Below the pieces are notes generated by a model. It was given only the letters and a program-made list of their open reading frames with translations, made no database searches and was not told the origin of the DNA. 64,000 nt of DNA from Burkholderiaceae bacterium (lineage in GTDB: Bacteria; Pseudomonadota; Gammaproteobacteria; Burkholderiales; Burkholderiaceae_C). Below are positions 42,807 through 50,750 of the stretch, piece by piece (position 1 is the first letter of the stretch; every line of letters begins with the position of its first letter). The stretch covers positions 62,001 to 126,000 of the forward strand of contig CAJYPV010000026.1 of assembly GCA_913776825.1 (NCBI GenBank), written 5' to 3'. Position numbers and translations under genes: made by a program.

Positions 42807-44885
42807 ATGCGGTTCCTGTGGTTCTCCCGCCCGGCGGGTCTTTTTTCGGCAGACCCGTGGCGACGCGCCACCTGGGCGTTGCCGCTGGTGCTGGCGCTGG
42901 CCTTTGCCGCGTCGGTGGCGGCCTGGCTGCGCCACAGCGATGCGCGCGATCTGGAAGACGAGCGCCTGACCCTGATCGCCGACACGCTGACGCTGGAAGC
43001 GCGGCTGTCCGATTGGCTGACGGCCGAGCATGCGGCGGTCGACCGGCTGGCGCAGCAACTGCCGGCGGAGGTGGATGACCGCGTCCTGCTCAGCCATCCC
43101 GCCGTGACCGAAGGCCTGCGCCGCTTGTGGGTGAGCGTGACGGCGCTCGATGCCAACAACCGGGTGGTCGCCCATGTGCCGCAGCAGGCGCCGGCTTCGG
43201 TCGCGCCGCCGCGCGAGCGCACCGGGGTGAGCCTGGACGAAGGCGGTGTGACCGCGCATTGGAGCGCGGCGCGGGTCCAGGGCGGACGGCTGGTGGTGCG
43301 CTTTGCGCCGTCGGCCTTGTTGCGCCAGACGCTGCCGTGGTGGCTGGCCCAGAAATACGACGTGCGGCTGGTCGATGCGCTCGGCCAGCGGATCGCGCAG
43401 ACCGGCGATCCGCAACCGCGCGAAGGCACGCAGAGCTATCGGCTCAGCGTGGACCCGGCGATGCGCGAGACCTGGCTGGAGCTCAACACCCGCGAGCGCC
43501 ACATTCCGTGGTGGCACACGCTGGCCGCGGCGTTGATGGCGGTCTTCATCCTGCTGTCCGCGCTGGCCAGCGGCATGTTGCGTCGCCAGATGCGGGAAGT
43601 GCGCCGGGCGGAAGGCGAGGCCCGCACCGAAGCCGCCTGGCGCCGCGCGGTCGAGGATTCGCTCAGCGTCGGTCTGCGGGGTCGGGATCTGGAGGGACGG
43701 CTGACTCACCTCAACCGCGCCTTCTGTGATCTGGTCGGCTTCGGTCCGGATGAGCTGATCGGTCGTCTGCCGCCGATGCCCTACTGGCTGCCGGATGAGA
43801 TGGACGACAGCCTGCGTCGCCACCAGCGCAACATGGCGGGCGGCGCGCCGCGCGACGGCTATGAGGCCCGCTGGCGGCATCGGGACGGCCATGTGCTGGA
43901 CGTGATGATCCTGGAGGCGCCGCTGGTGGATGCCAGTGGCCGGCAGATCGGCTGGATGGGATCGATCGTCGACATCAGCGCCCGCAAGCAGGCCGAGGAG
44001 CGCGAGCGCCGCCAGACCGAGGCGCTGGCGCATCAGGCGCGCTTGAGCACGCTGGGCGAGGTCGCGTCCGCGCTCGCCCATCAGTTGAACCAGCCGCTGG
44101 CCGCCATTGCGGGCTACAACGCGGGGGCGATCCGTCTGCTGGAACGCGGCGGCGATGCGGACGAGATGGTGATGGAAGCGCTGCGCCGTCTCGGCGAACA
44201 GGCGGCCGAGGCGGGCCGCATCGTGCAGCGCATCCGCGCCTTCCTCACCCGCCGGGCGCCGCAGCCGGAGCGCTGTGCGGTGACGGAGATCGCCGGCCGC
44301 GCGCTGTCGCTGCTCAAGCGCGATCTGCGCGGCGTGCGGGTGGCGCTGAGCTTTCCTGAGGATCTGCCCGAGGTGCTGGCCGATGCGGTGCTGATCGAGC
44401 AGGTGCTGATCAACCTGATCCGCAATGCGGTGGATGAGCTGCAAGGCAAATCGGTGCCGGCCGGCGGCGCATCGGCCACTTCGCCGGTGCGGCAGGCTCC
44501 GGAAGTCCACATCGGCGCCACGCGGGTGGGCGAGCGCTTCGTGCGGGTGGATGTCGACGACAACGGCCCCGGTCTGCAAGGCCGACGGATCGACCAACTG
44601 ACGACCGCCTTCTATTCGACCAAACCCGAGGGGATGGGCATGGGCCTGGCCATCTGCCGATCGGTGATCGAGGCGCACCATGGGGGCATGGAAGCGGGCG
44701 TCTCGGCCTTGGGCGGCGCGCGTCTGAGCTTCACGCTGCCGCTCGCGCTGACGTCCCGGTCCTTGCCCTCATCAGGCTCGGCCTCGCCCTCGTCTTCGAT
44801 CTCGCCCTCGATCTCGACGTCCATCTCGACCGCCATCGACCCCCCGATGGCCACGACCAGTTCCCCGAAGGAGACTCTCGAATGA
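42807..44885 (+). CDS. dctS: DctS-like sensor histidine kinase
   Basis: A 692-residue membrane kinase. TM1 lies at about 22-42 and a periplasmic sensor domain at about 45-228. TM2 (LAAALMAVFILLSALASGML) is at about 236-256. A PAS domain follows at about 280-395 (DLEGRLTHLNRAFCDLVGF). HisKA has ASALAHQLNQPLAAI (phospho-acceptor His about 427), the NQPL form typical of the DctS/FixL class. The HATPase has NLIRNAVDEL and DNGPGL, and its G2 box is MGMGLAICRSVIEAHHGG. A Ser/Ile-rich tail of about 45 residues is encoded by short repeats and is unusual. The stop overlaps dctR by four bases. In Rhodobacter, DctS/DctR activates dctPQM; the divergent layout here supports the same role. Confidence 0.9.
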   Translation: MRFLWFSRPAGLFSADPWRRATWALPLVLALAFAASVAAWLRHSDARDLEDERLTLIADTLTLEARLSDWLTAEHAAVDRLAQQLPAEVDDRVLLSHPAVTEGLRRLWVSVTALDANNRVVAHVPQQAPASVAPPRERTGVSLDEGGVTAHWSAARVQGGRLVVRFAPSALLRQTLPWWLAQKYDVRLVDALGQRIAQTGDPQPREGTQSYRLSVDPAMRETWLELNTRERHIPWWHTLAAALMAVFILLSALASGMLRRQMREVRRAEGEARTEAAWRRAVEDSLSVGLRGRDLEGRLTHLNRAFCDLVGFGPDELIGRLPPMPYWLPDEMDDSLRRHQRNMAGGAPRDGYEARWRHRDGHVLDVMILEAPLVDASGRQIGWMGSIVDISARKQAEERERRQTEALAHQARLSTLGEVASALAHQLNQPLAAIAGYNAGAIRLLERGGDADEMVMEALRRLGEQAAEAGRIVQRIRAFLTRRAPQPERCAVTEIAGRALSLLKRDLRGVRVALSFPEDLPEVLADAVLIEQVLINLIRNAVDELQGKSVPAGGASATSPVRQAPEVHIGATRVGERFVRVDVDDNGPGLQGRRIDQLTTAFYSTKPEGMGMGLAICRSVIEAHHGGMEAGVSALGGARLSFTLPLALTSRSLPSSGSASPSSSISPSISTSISTAIDPPMATTSSPKETLE

Positions 44886-45505
44886 GCGACCCGCAAGCCA
44901 CGGTGCATCTGGTGGATGACGAGGCGGCCGTGCGTGATGCGCTGGCCTTCCTGATGCGCAGTCATGGGCTGCGGGTCGAGACGCATGCCAGTGGGCCGGA
45001 GCTGCTGGCTGCGCTTGAAGCGGCGCATGAGCCGCATGGCTGCATCGTGCTGGATGTGCGCATGGAGCCGTTGTCCGGGCTGCAGGTGCATGACGAGTTG
45101 ATCGCGCGGGGTCTTCCGTTGCCGGTGATTTTTCTGAGCGGGCATGGCGACATCCCGATGGCCGTCGATGCCATGCAGAAGGGTGCGCTGGACTTCGTCG
45201 AGAAGCCGTTCAACGATCAGGCGCTGGTGAACAAGGTCCAGCGGGCGCTCGCGCTGGATGTGCATCGGCAGCGGGAAGCGCGGGCGCAGGCGGACGCGGC
45301 CGGGCGACTGGCCAGCCTCACCGACCGTGAGCGAGAGGTCGCGTTGCTCGTGGCAGCCGGCAAGCTGAACAAGCAGGTCGCCGATGAATTGGGCATTGCC
45401 ATCCGGACGGTGGAAGTGCACCGCGCGCGGGCCTTCACCAAACTCGGCCTGCGCTCCGCCGCCGAACTGGCCACCTTGCTGGAACGCTTCGAACTGAAGG
45501 GATAA
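44882..45505 (+). CDS. dctR: DctR-like response regulator (FixJ/NarL family)
   Basis: A 207-residue regulator. The receiver domain (about 5-120) has the acidic pair (LVDDEAAV), the phospho-acceptor Asp in CIVLDVRM, a Thr/Ser site at LSGHGD and Lys in EKPFNDQ. The LuxR-type helix-turn-helix (about 140-205) has LTDREREVALLVAAGKLNKQVADELGIAIRTVEVH. Coupled to dctS by an ATGA overlap. Expected to activate dctPQM when C4-dicarboxylates are present. It is followed by the triple hairpin repeat, which could also end this transcript. Confidence 0.92.
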   Translation: MSDPQATVHLVDDEAAVRDALAFLMRSHGLRVETHASGPELLAALEAAHEPHGCIVLDVRMEPLSGLQVHDELIARGLPLPVIFLSGHGDIPMAVDAMQKGALDFVEKPFNDQALVNKVQRALALDVHRQREARAQADAAGRLASLTDREREVALLVAAGKLNKQVADELGIAIRTVEVHRARAFTKLGLRSAAELATLLERFELKG

Positions 45506-45513
45506 GCACCCCC

Positions 45514-45665
45514 GCATCGCGAGCGACAGAGAAAGCAACCTCCCGAAGGACCGCGACAGCCGGCGGCCCTCGAAGCGAATGCGAACGCGTCTGAGCGAAG
45601 AGGGCTGCCGGCTGTGGCGGTCTCGCTCGGTCCCCGCAGGACGCAAGCAACGCAGCCACGTCCAC
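45514..45665. repeat. 151-bp tandem hairpin repeat, unit 1
   Basis: Begins GCATCGCGAGCGACAGAG. It holds a 22-bp stem (45550-45571 with 45600-45621) around a 28-base loop; one G-G mismatch and one G-U wobble interrupt the stem. Confidence 0.92.
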
Positions 45666-45816
45666 GCATCGCGAGCGACAGAGAAAGCAACCTCCCAAAG
45701 GACCGCGACAGCCGGCGGCCCTCGAAGCGAATGCGAACGCGTCTGAGCGCAGAGGGCTGCCGGCTGTGGCGGTCGCGCTCGGTCCCCGCAGGACGCAGCC
45801 AAGCAGCCACGTCCCT
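45666..45816. repeat. 151-bp tandem hairpin repeat, unit 2
   Basis: Same unit, head-to-tail with unit 1. Stem 45702-45723 with 45752-45773. It differs from unit 1 by scattered substitutions only. Confidence 0.92.
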
Positions 45817-45967
45817 GCATCGCGAGCGACAGAGAAAGCAACCTCCCGAAGGACCGCGACAGCCGGCGGCCCTCGGAGCGAATGCGAACGCGTCTGAGCG
45901 CAGAGGGCTGCCGGCTGTCGCGGTCACGCTCGGTCCCCGCAGGACGCAGCCAAGCAGCCACGCCCAA
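45817..45967. repeat. 151-bp tandem hairpin repeat, unit 3
   Basis: Same unit. Stem 45853-45874 with 45903-45924. Here the stem mismatch seen in units 1 and 2 is repaired, leaving only one G-U wobble. It ends about 19 bp from the convergent ketosynthase stop codon. Confidence 0.92.
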
Positions 45968-45985
45968 GCAATCAGGACAGAAGCC

Positions 45986-47221
45986 TCACACCCCCACCCC
46001 CCGCAGCACCAGCGAGACATTGCTCCCACCGAATGCGAAGGAGTTGCTGACGATCCCGCGCCGCGTGTCGAAGGGGCGCGGCTCGCCGCGGATCAGGTCC
46101 ACCTGCTCGCTGAGCTGGCTCTCCCGCACATGCGCGCTCGGCGGCAACCGACCGCGTCGCAGGGCCTGGACGCAGGCGACCAACTCCAGCGCACCGCCCG
46201 CGCCGATCAGATGGCCATGCACCGCTTTCGTCGCGCTCACCGGCACGCCGCGCGGGCCGAAGACGCGCGCCAGACTCTCCGCTTCCACCGCATCGCCGAC
46301 ATCCGTCGCCGTGCCGTGGGCATTCACATAGGCGATGTCGGCCGGCGAGCAACCCGCATCGGCCAGCGCGGCGCGCAGGGCGCGTTCCTGCCCATCGGCG
46401 TCCGGGCGCGACAGATGCACCGCATCCACGCTATGCCCGTAGCCGGCCAGCACGGCAAGCGCCGACGCGCCGCGTGCGCGGGCGTGGTGCTCGGTCTCCA
46501 GCACCAGCGCTGCTGCGCCTTCGCCCAGCACCAGCCCGCGCCGGCCGTTGTCGAACGGGCGGCAACTCTGGGTGGGATCGTCCGCATCCGGCGCCGCCAT
46601 CACGCCCATCGCCTGCCAGGCCATCACCGAGCCGAAGTTCAGCATGGACTCGGAACCGCCGACCAGCATCAGATCCGCCCGGCCCTGACGCATCATCAGC
46701 AGCGCTTCCCCGATGGCCTGGGCGGACGAGGCGCAGGCATTCGAGATCGACAGCATCGCCCCCCGCAGCGCGTGTTTCATCGCCAGATGCGACGCCGCCG
46801 AGTTGCTCATCACCCGCACCACCGTGTAGGGATGCACCCGTGGCGTTTCCTTGGTGAGCGCCTCGGTGTAGGACTGCTGCAGCGAATTCGACCCGCCCAG
46901 CCCCGTGCCCCAGGCCACGGCTGCGCGGGTCGGCTCGGGACACTGCGCCGGCAGGCCCGCCTGCGTCCAGGCCTCGGCGGCCGCCTGCAGCGCCATCAGG
47001 CTGTGGCGGTCGTAGAGGTTGCGCTGCGCCGGTGGCATCGCCTGGCCCAGCGGCGTGTCGATCACCGCCGCCGCGAACGGTGCCAGACCGCGGCTCGGCT
47101 CGCCAGGCTGCAGCGACACGCCCGAGCGTCCCGCTTCCAGCGCCTGCGCGAGCGCATCGGCGTCCGGGCCGAGGGCGCTGAGTGCGCCGATGCCAGTGAT
47201 CCATATCTGCTCTGCGCTCAT
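45986..47221 (-). CDS. Beta-ketoacyl-ACP synthase, FabF-like
   Basis: A 411-residue thiolase-fold condensing enzyme. The active-site Cys is in SNACASSAQAIG (about 163), with the two His in NAHGTATDVGDAVE (about 302) and KAVHGHLIGAGG (about 337). It elongates an acyl chain using malonyl-ACP. The Cys-His-His set is the KAS I/II type. It is encoded last in a three-gene unit with its own acyl carrier protein and an alpha/beta hydrolase, not with fabD/fabG. This suggests a specialised short pathway, for example a modified or secreted fatty-acid or ketide product, rather than bulk fatty-acid synthesis. Confidence 0.9.
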   Translation of the reverse strand: MSAEQIWITGIGALSALGPDADALAQALEAGRSGVSLQPGEPSRGLAPFAAAVIDTPLGQAMPPAQRNLYDRHSLMALQAAAEAWTQAGLPAQCPEPTRAAVAWGTGLGGSNSLQQSYTEALTKETPRVHPYTVVRVMSNSAASHLAMKHALRGAMLSISNACASSAQAIGEALLMMRQGRADLMLVGGSESMLNFGSVMAWQAMGVMAAPDADDPTQSCRPFDNGRRGLVLGEGAAALVLETEHHARARGASALAVLAGYGHSVDAVHLSRPDADGQERALRAALADAGCSPADIAYVNAHGTATDVGDAVEAESLARVFGPRGVPVSATKAVHGHLIGAGGALELVACVQALRRGRLPPSAHVRESQLSEQVDLIRGEPRPFDTRRGIVSNSFAFGGSNVSLVLRGVGV

Positions 47222-47248
47222 GCGGCGTTCCGTGTCGTTGCGAGGGAA

Positions 47249-47530
47249 TCAGGCGGTCGCGATCTTGGGCGAGGTCCCGTTCGCGGCGGCGGGTGCTTCC
47301 GCGATCAGGCGTTCCACCAGCGTGGCCAGGCCGGCCAGGGTGGGCGTCTTCATCGCTTCGTCGTGGTCGATCTGGATGTGAAACTGGTCTTCCACCGCGA
47401 ACATGAAGTCGACCAGCATCAGCGAGTCCAGGCCGAGCTCGGCGAACGGCAGGTGGCTGTCCAGGTCGCCGTCGGCGATGCCCAGTTCGCGGCTGGCCAG
47501 CTGGCGCAGCGGTTCAAGCATGTTGCTCAT
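47249..47530 (-). CDS. Acyl carrier protein
   Basis: A 93-residue carrier protein. The phosphopantetheine attachment serine lies in AELGLDSLMLVDF (about Ser36). Helix I (LRQLASRELGI) and helix III regions are present, and the tail is Ala/Thr-rich and disordered. It differs from housekeeping AcpP in its basic residues and longer tail. It lies 27 bp upstream of the ketosynthase gene and overlaps the hydrolase gene by 17 bp, so it is probably the dedicated carrier of this unit. Confidence 0.9.
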   Translation of the reverse strand: MSNMLEPLRQLASRELGIADGDLDSHLPFAELGLDSLMLVDFMFAVEDQFHIQIDHDEAMKTPTLAGLATLVERLIAEAPAAANGTSPKIATA

Positions 47531-48464
47531 GGGGAAGGTCCTCGTTCAAAGGAGTGGGGAGAGTGAATTGAACCGCCGACGAGGCCGTCGACGGCGATGC
47601 CATCGGCAGACGGTTGAGCAGGAAATCACGCGCCGTCTGGGTGACGGCGCTGCGCTCGTTGTCCAGCGTCAGCATGTGATAGCTGTGATGGAACCAGTGC
47701 ACTTCGGGTGTGTTGCCCAAGCGGCGCTGCAGTTCCAGCACCGAGCGCGGACCGCTGACGTCGTCCTCGCTGGCATGCAGCACCAGCGTCGGGATGGTGA
47801 TGCCGGGCAGCCCGGCCCGCACCGAGCGGATCATCCGGGAGGCCTGATGCAGGGAGGCCGCCGACAGTTCCGCCGCGCCGGCCGCCGAGACATGCTCGGA
47901 CACCATCGCCTGCGCGACCCAGGCCCGCAGCCGTTCGTTCTTGATGCCGTAGGGCGGCTGCTCCCGGAAGCTCAGCCATTGCCGCAGCGGCGGCACATAG
48001 GCCAGCGGCAGCAGGCGGCGCCAGGGCGACACATTCCAGCCGTCGAAATGCAGCGAGGTGGACAGCAGCATCAACGCCGCCGCCGGCCGCTTCATCGCCA
48101 GCGCCAGCGCCAGCACCGAGCCCATGGACAGCCCGCCCACGGCGACCCGCTCATGGCGCGCCGCCAGCACATCGAAATGCGCGGCCGCCAGCGCGACCCA
48201 GTCCTCGAAGCGGGCCACCGGGGCCTTGCGACCGCCGCGCTCCACCGCCACGCCGTAGCCCGGCAACGCGGGCGCTTCCACCACATAGCCGGCTTCGCGC
48301 AGCGTGCGGGCCAGCGGCATCATTTCGAGCGGATTGGCGCACAGCCCGTGCAGCAGCAACACGGCCGGACGGGGATCCCGCGCCGCGGCCGGCGGCGTGA
48401 TCGCATCGGTCGGGAGCGAGCCGGGCAGCGACCGCAGCGATGAGGAGGGGTGAGAAGCAACCAT
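47514..48464 (-). CDS. Alpha/beta hydrolase, carboxylesterase-like, linked to ACP and ketosynthase
   Basis: A 316-residue serine hydrolase. The oxyanion motif LLLHGLCANPLEM comes first, then the nucleophile elbow GLSMGS, acid in HASEDDVSGP and His in SYHMLTLDNER. Together these match Est30-type carboxylesterases/S33-like hydrolases. It has no signal peptide. The first candidate start (TTG, 48482) is replaced by the ATG at 48464. It overlaps the ACP gene by 17 bp, implying coupled translation. It may release the acyl or ketide product from the ACP (a thioesterase role) or hydrolyse a related ester. That role is inference from context. Confidence 0.82.
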   Translation of the reverse strand: MVASHPSSSLRSLPGSLPTDAITPPAAARDPRPAVLLLHGLCANPLEMMPLARTLREAGYVVEAPALPGYGVAVERGGRKAPVARFEDWVALAAAHFDVLAARHERVAVGGLSMGSVLALALAMKRPAAALMLLSTSLHFDGWNVSPWRRLLPLAYVPPLRQWLSFREQPPYGIKNERLRAWVAQAMVSEHVSAAGAAELSAASLHQASRMIRSVRAGLPGITIPTLVLHASEDDVSGPRSVLELQRRLGNTPEVHWFHHSYHMLTLDNERSAVTQTARDFLLNRLPMASPSTASSAVQFTLPTPLNEDLPHEQHA

Positions 48465-48598
48465 GGCCGCCAGTCTGATCAAGGTCGCTGTTGCGGACTT
48501 GTCGCCAAGCTTGCAGAAGTCTGTCGGCGCTGTTGCCCTCAGGTTTCCGCAAGCTTGGCGGATGGCCGCCGCCAGCCTCCCGGCTTATGCTTGCCGCC

Positions 48599-49276
48599 AT
48601 GCGCATCCTGTTGGTCGAAGACGATGAATTCCTGGCCGAATCCACGGCCCGGGCGCTGCGGTCGCAGTCCTGGGTGGTGGATGTCAGCGCGCGCGGCGAG
48701 CCGGTGCCGCTGTCGCTGCGCGAGGACCGCTATGACCTGCTGATCCTGGACATCGGCCTGACCGGCATCGATGGCTTCGAAACCCTGCGTCGGGTGCGCG
48801 CGCAGGGCAGCCCCGTGCCGGTGCTGTTGCTGACGGCGCGCGATGCGGTCGAGGACCGCGTCCGCGGCCTGGAAGGCGGCGCCGACGACTATCTGGTCAA
48901 GCCCTTCGCCCTGAGCGAGCTGATCGCTCGCGCGCGGGCGCTGGTGCGTCGCAGCCAGGCGCGTTCCGGCAATGAACTGGCGCTGGCCGCGCTGCGGATG
49001 GATCTGGAAGCGCGTCGGGCCTATGTCGGCGAGGAACCCCTGGCGCTGTCCGCGCGCGAATGGGAAGTGCTGGGCTTCCTGCTGGCCCGTGCCGGCAAGG
49101 TCGTGGCCAAGGAGCAGATCGCCTCCGCCAGCAACGGCTGGGAGCAAGGCGTGAGCGACAACGCGATCGAGGTCTGCGTCTCCCGCTTGCGCGCGAAGAT
49201 CGAGCCCGCCGGCCTGCAACTGCGCACGGTGCGCGGCCTGGGTTATCTGCTGGAAGAAGTCGCCGGCAAGCGCTGA
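48599..49276 (+). CDS. OmpR/QseB-type response regulator
   Basis: A 225-residue regulator. The receiver domain has VEDDEFLAE, the phospho-acceptor Asp in LLILDIGLTGIDG (about residue 51), LTARD and the KPF lysine motif. The winged-helix DNA-binding domain (about 130-220) has LSAREWEVLGFLLARAGKVV, ending in TVRGLGYLLE. It starts at ATG 48599. It lies 70 bp upstream of the partner kinase gene and is divergent from the hydrolase-ACP-ketosynthase unit, which may be its target. The target is inference from location only. Confidence 0.92.
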   Translation: MRILLVEDDEFLAESTARALRSQSWVVDVSARGEPVPLSLREDRYDLLILDIGLTGIDGFETLRRVRAQGSPVPVLLLTARDAVEDRVRGLEGGADDYLVKPFALSELIARARALVRRSQARSGNELALAALRMDLEARRAYVGEEPLALSAREWEVLGFLLARAGKVVAKEQIASASNGWEQGVSDNAIEVCVSRLRAKIEPAGLQLRTVRGLGYLLEEVAGKR

Positions 49277-49346
49277 ACCGGCGCTGAGTTCCGGCCACCG
49301 CCGCGCGCCTCGGCGCCATCGTCCCCTCACGACTTTCCGCGAATCC

Positions 49347-50729
49347 ATGGCGCCCATTTCTGCCTCGACGCTGAGTCTCAAACAACGCCTGCTGCTGTGG
49401 CTGATGCTGCCGGTGCTGGTGGCGGTGCCCGTGGCCGGCTTGGTGCTCTACCGGGTCATGCATGAGACGGCCATCTCCTGGCTGGACCAATCCCTGGGCG
49501 ACACCGCGCTCGCGGTCGCCAGCCTGATCCGGGAGCGCGACGGGCAGCTCTCCGTCGAGGTCTCCGCGCCAACCGATCGCGCCCTGCGTTTCGACCGCAA
49601 GGACCGCGTCTACTACCTGGTGCTCGATCCGGACGGCAAGGTGCTTTACGGCGATGCGCAACTGCTCGGCCTGGAGGTGCCGCGCCGCCATGGGGGCGAG
49701 TGGGATTTCGCCCTGGCCACGCTGGAGGGCGAGCCGCTGCGCGTCGCCGTGCTCGGCTCGGCGTGCCGCTTTGCGCAGGCCTGCCAGGTGATCGTGGCCG
49801 AGACCCTGCACAAGCGGGATGCGCTGCAGCGGCAATTGATCGTGGTGGTGGGCGTGATCATCGGCGGCATGGCGGTGCTGCTCGCGGCGGCGGGCTGGTG
49901 GGCCACGCATCGCGGCCTGCGGCCGCTGGCCCGCTTGAGCGCGGAACTGGAGCAGCGCGACCTGGCCCGACTCGAGCCGCTCGCCGCCGAGGTGCCCGGC
50001 GAATTGCGTCCGCTGATCGCCGCCTTCAACCGGCTCTTCGAACGCCTGCGTCGGGCGGCCTCGGCCCAGCAGGACTTCCTGGCCAATGCGGCGCATCAGT
50101 TGCGCACGCCCTTGACCTCGCTGCGCACCGAAATCGATCTGGCGCTGCTGGAGCCCCATGACCCGCAGATGGAGCCCTTGCTGAAGCGGCTGCAGCGGTC
50201 GGTCGACCGCAGCGCGCGGCTGGCCACGCAGATGCTGTCCATCGCCCGCGCCGAGGCCGAGCCTTCCGGCGGCGACCAGCCGCTGGACCTGCGCGAGATC
50301 GCCGCGCAGGTGGCCGAGGACTGGGTGCCGCGGGCGCTGTCGTCCGGCGTGGACCTGGGCTTCGAGCTGGCGGAGGCGCTGGTGCGGGGCCAGGGCTTCC
50401 TGCTGCGCGAGCTGTTGGAAAACCTGCTCCACAACAGCTTGAACTACGCCGGCAGCGGCGCCCGCATCACGGTGCGCAGCGGCTGCGAGGGCGACTGGGC
50501 GATGCTGGAAGTCGAAGACAACGGACCGGGCATTCCGCCGGCCGCGCGGAGCCGCGCCCTGCAGCGCTTCCAGCGTGGCAGCGAGTCCGTCGGCACCGGC
50601 AGCGGCCTCGGACTGGCCATCGCCCTGGACATCGCGCAGCGCCACGGCGGCCGCCTGGAACTGCTGGATGCGCTCGCCGGACCGGGCTTGCGAGTGCGCT
50701 TGAGCATTCCCCGCCGCGAGACGCCTTGA
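49347..50729 (+). CDS. Sensor histidine kinase (QseC/TctE-like)
   Basis: A 460-residue inner-membrane kinase. TM1 (LLLWLMLPVLVAVPVAGLVLY) is at about 14-36, with a small periplasmic domain at about 40-165 (DRVYYLVLDPDGKVLYG). TM2 lies at about 168-190, followed by HAMP. HisKA carries FLANAAHQLRTPLTSL (His about 251) and the HATPase has ENLLHNSLNYAG, DNGPGIP and GSGLGLAIALDIAQRHGG. The pair resembles TctDE/QseBC, which sense tricarboxylates or other small molecules. The signal here is unknown. The gene converges with the retron reverse transcriptase gene. Confidence 0.92.
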   Translation: MAPISASTLSLKQRLLLWLMLPVLVAVPVAGLVLYRVMHETAISWLDQSLGDTALAVASLIRERDGQLSVEVSAPTDRALRFDRKDRVYYLVLDPDGKVLYGDAQLLGLEVPRRHGGEWDFALATLEGEPLRVAVLGSACRFAQACQVIVAETLHKRDALQRQLIVVVGVIIGGMAVLLAAAGWWATHRGLRPLARLSAELEQRDLARLEPLAAEVPGELRPLIAAFNRLFERLRRAASAQQDFLANAAHQLRTPLTSLRTEIDLALLEPHDPQMEPLLKRLQRSVDRSARLATQMLSIARAEAEPSGGDQPLDLREIAAQVAEDWVPRALSSGVDLGFELAEALVRGQGFLLRELLENLLHNSLNYAGSGARITVRSGCEGDWAMLEVEDNGPGIPPAARSRALQRFQRGSESVGTGSGLGLAIALDIAQRHGGRLELLDALAGPGLRVRLSIPRRETP

Positions 50730-50750
50730 ATCGCGCTGGCGATCGATCCG

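Noticed and set aside
45514..45967. CRISPR array
   Set aside because: Units are 151 bp, contiguous and near-identical throughout, with no short repeat alternating with unique spacers and no cas genes. They are tandem duplications.
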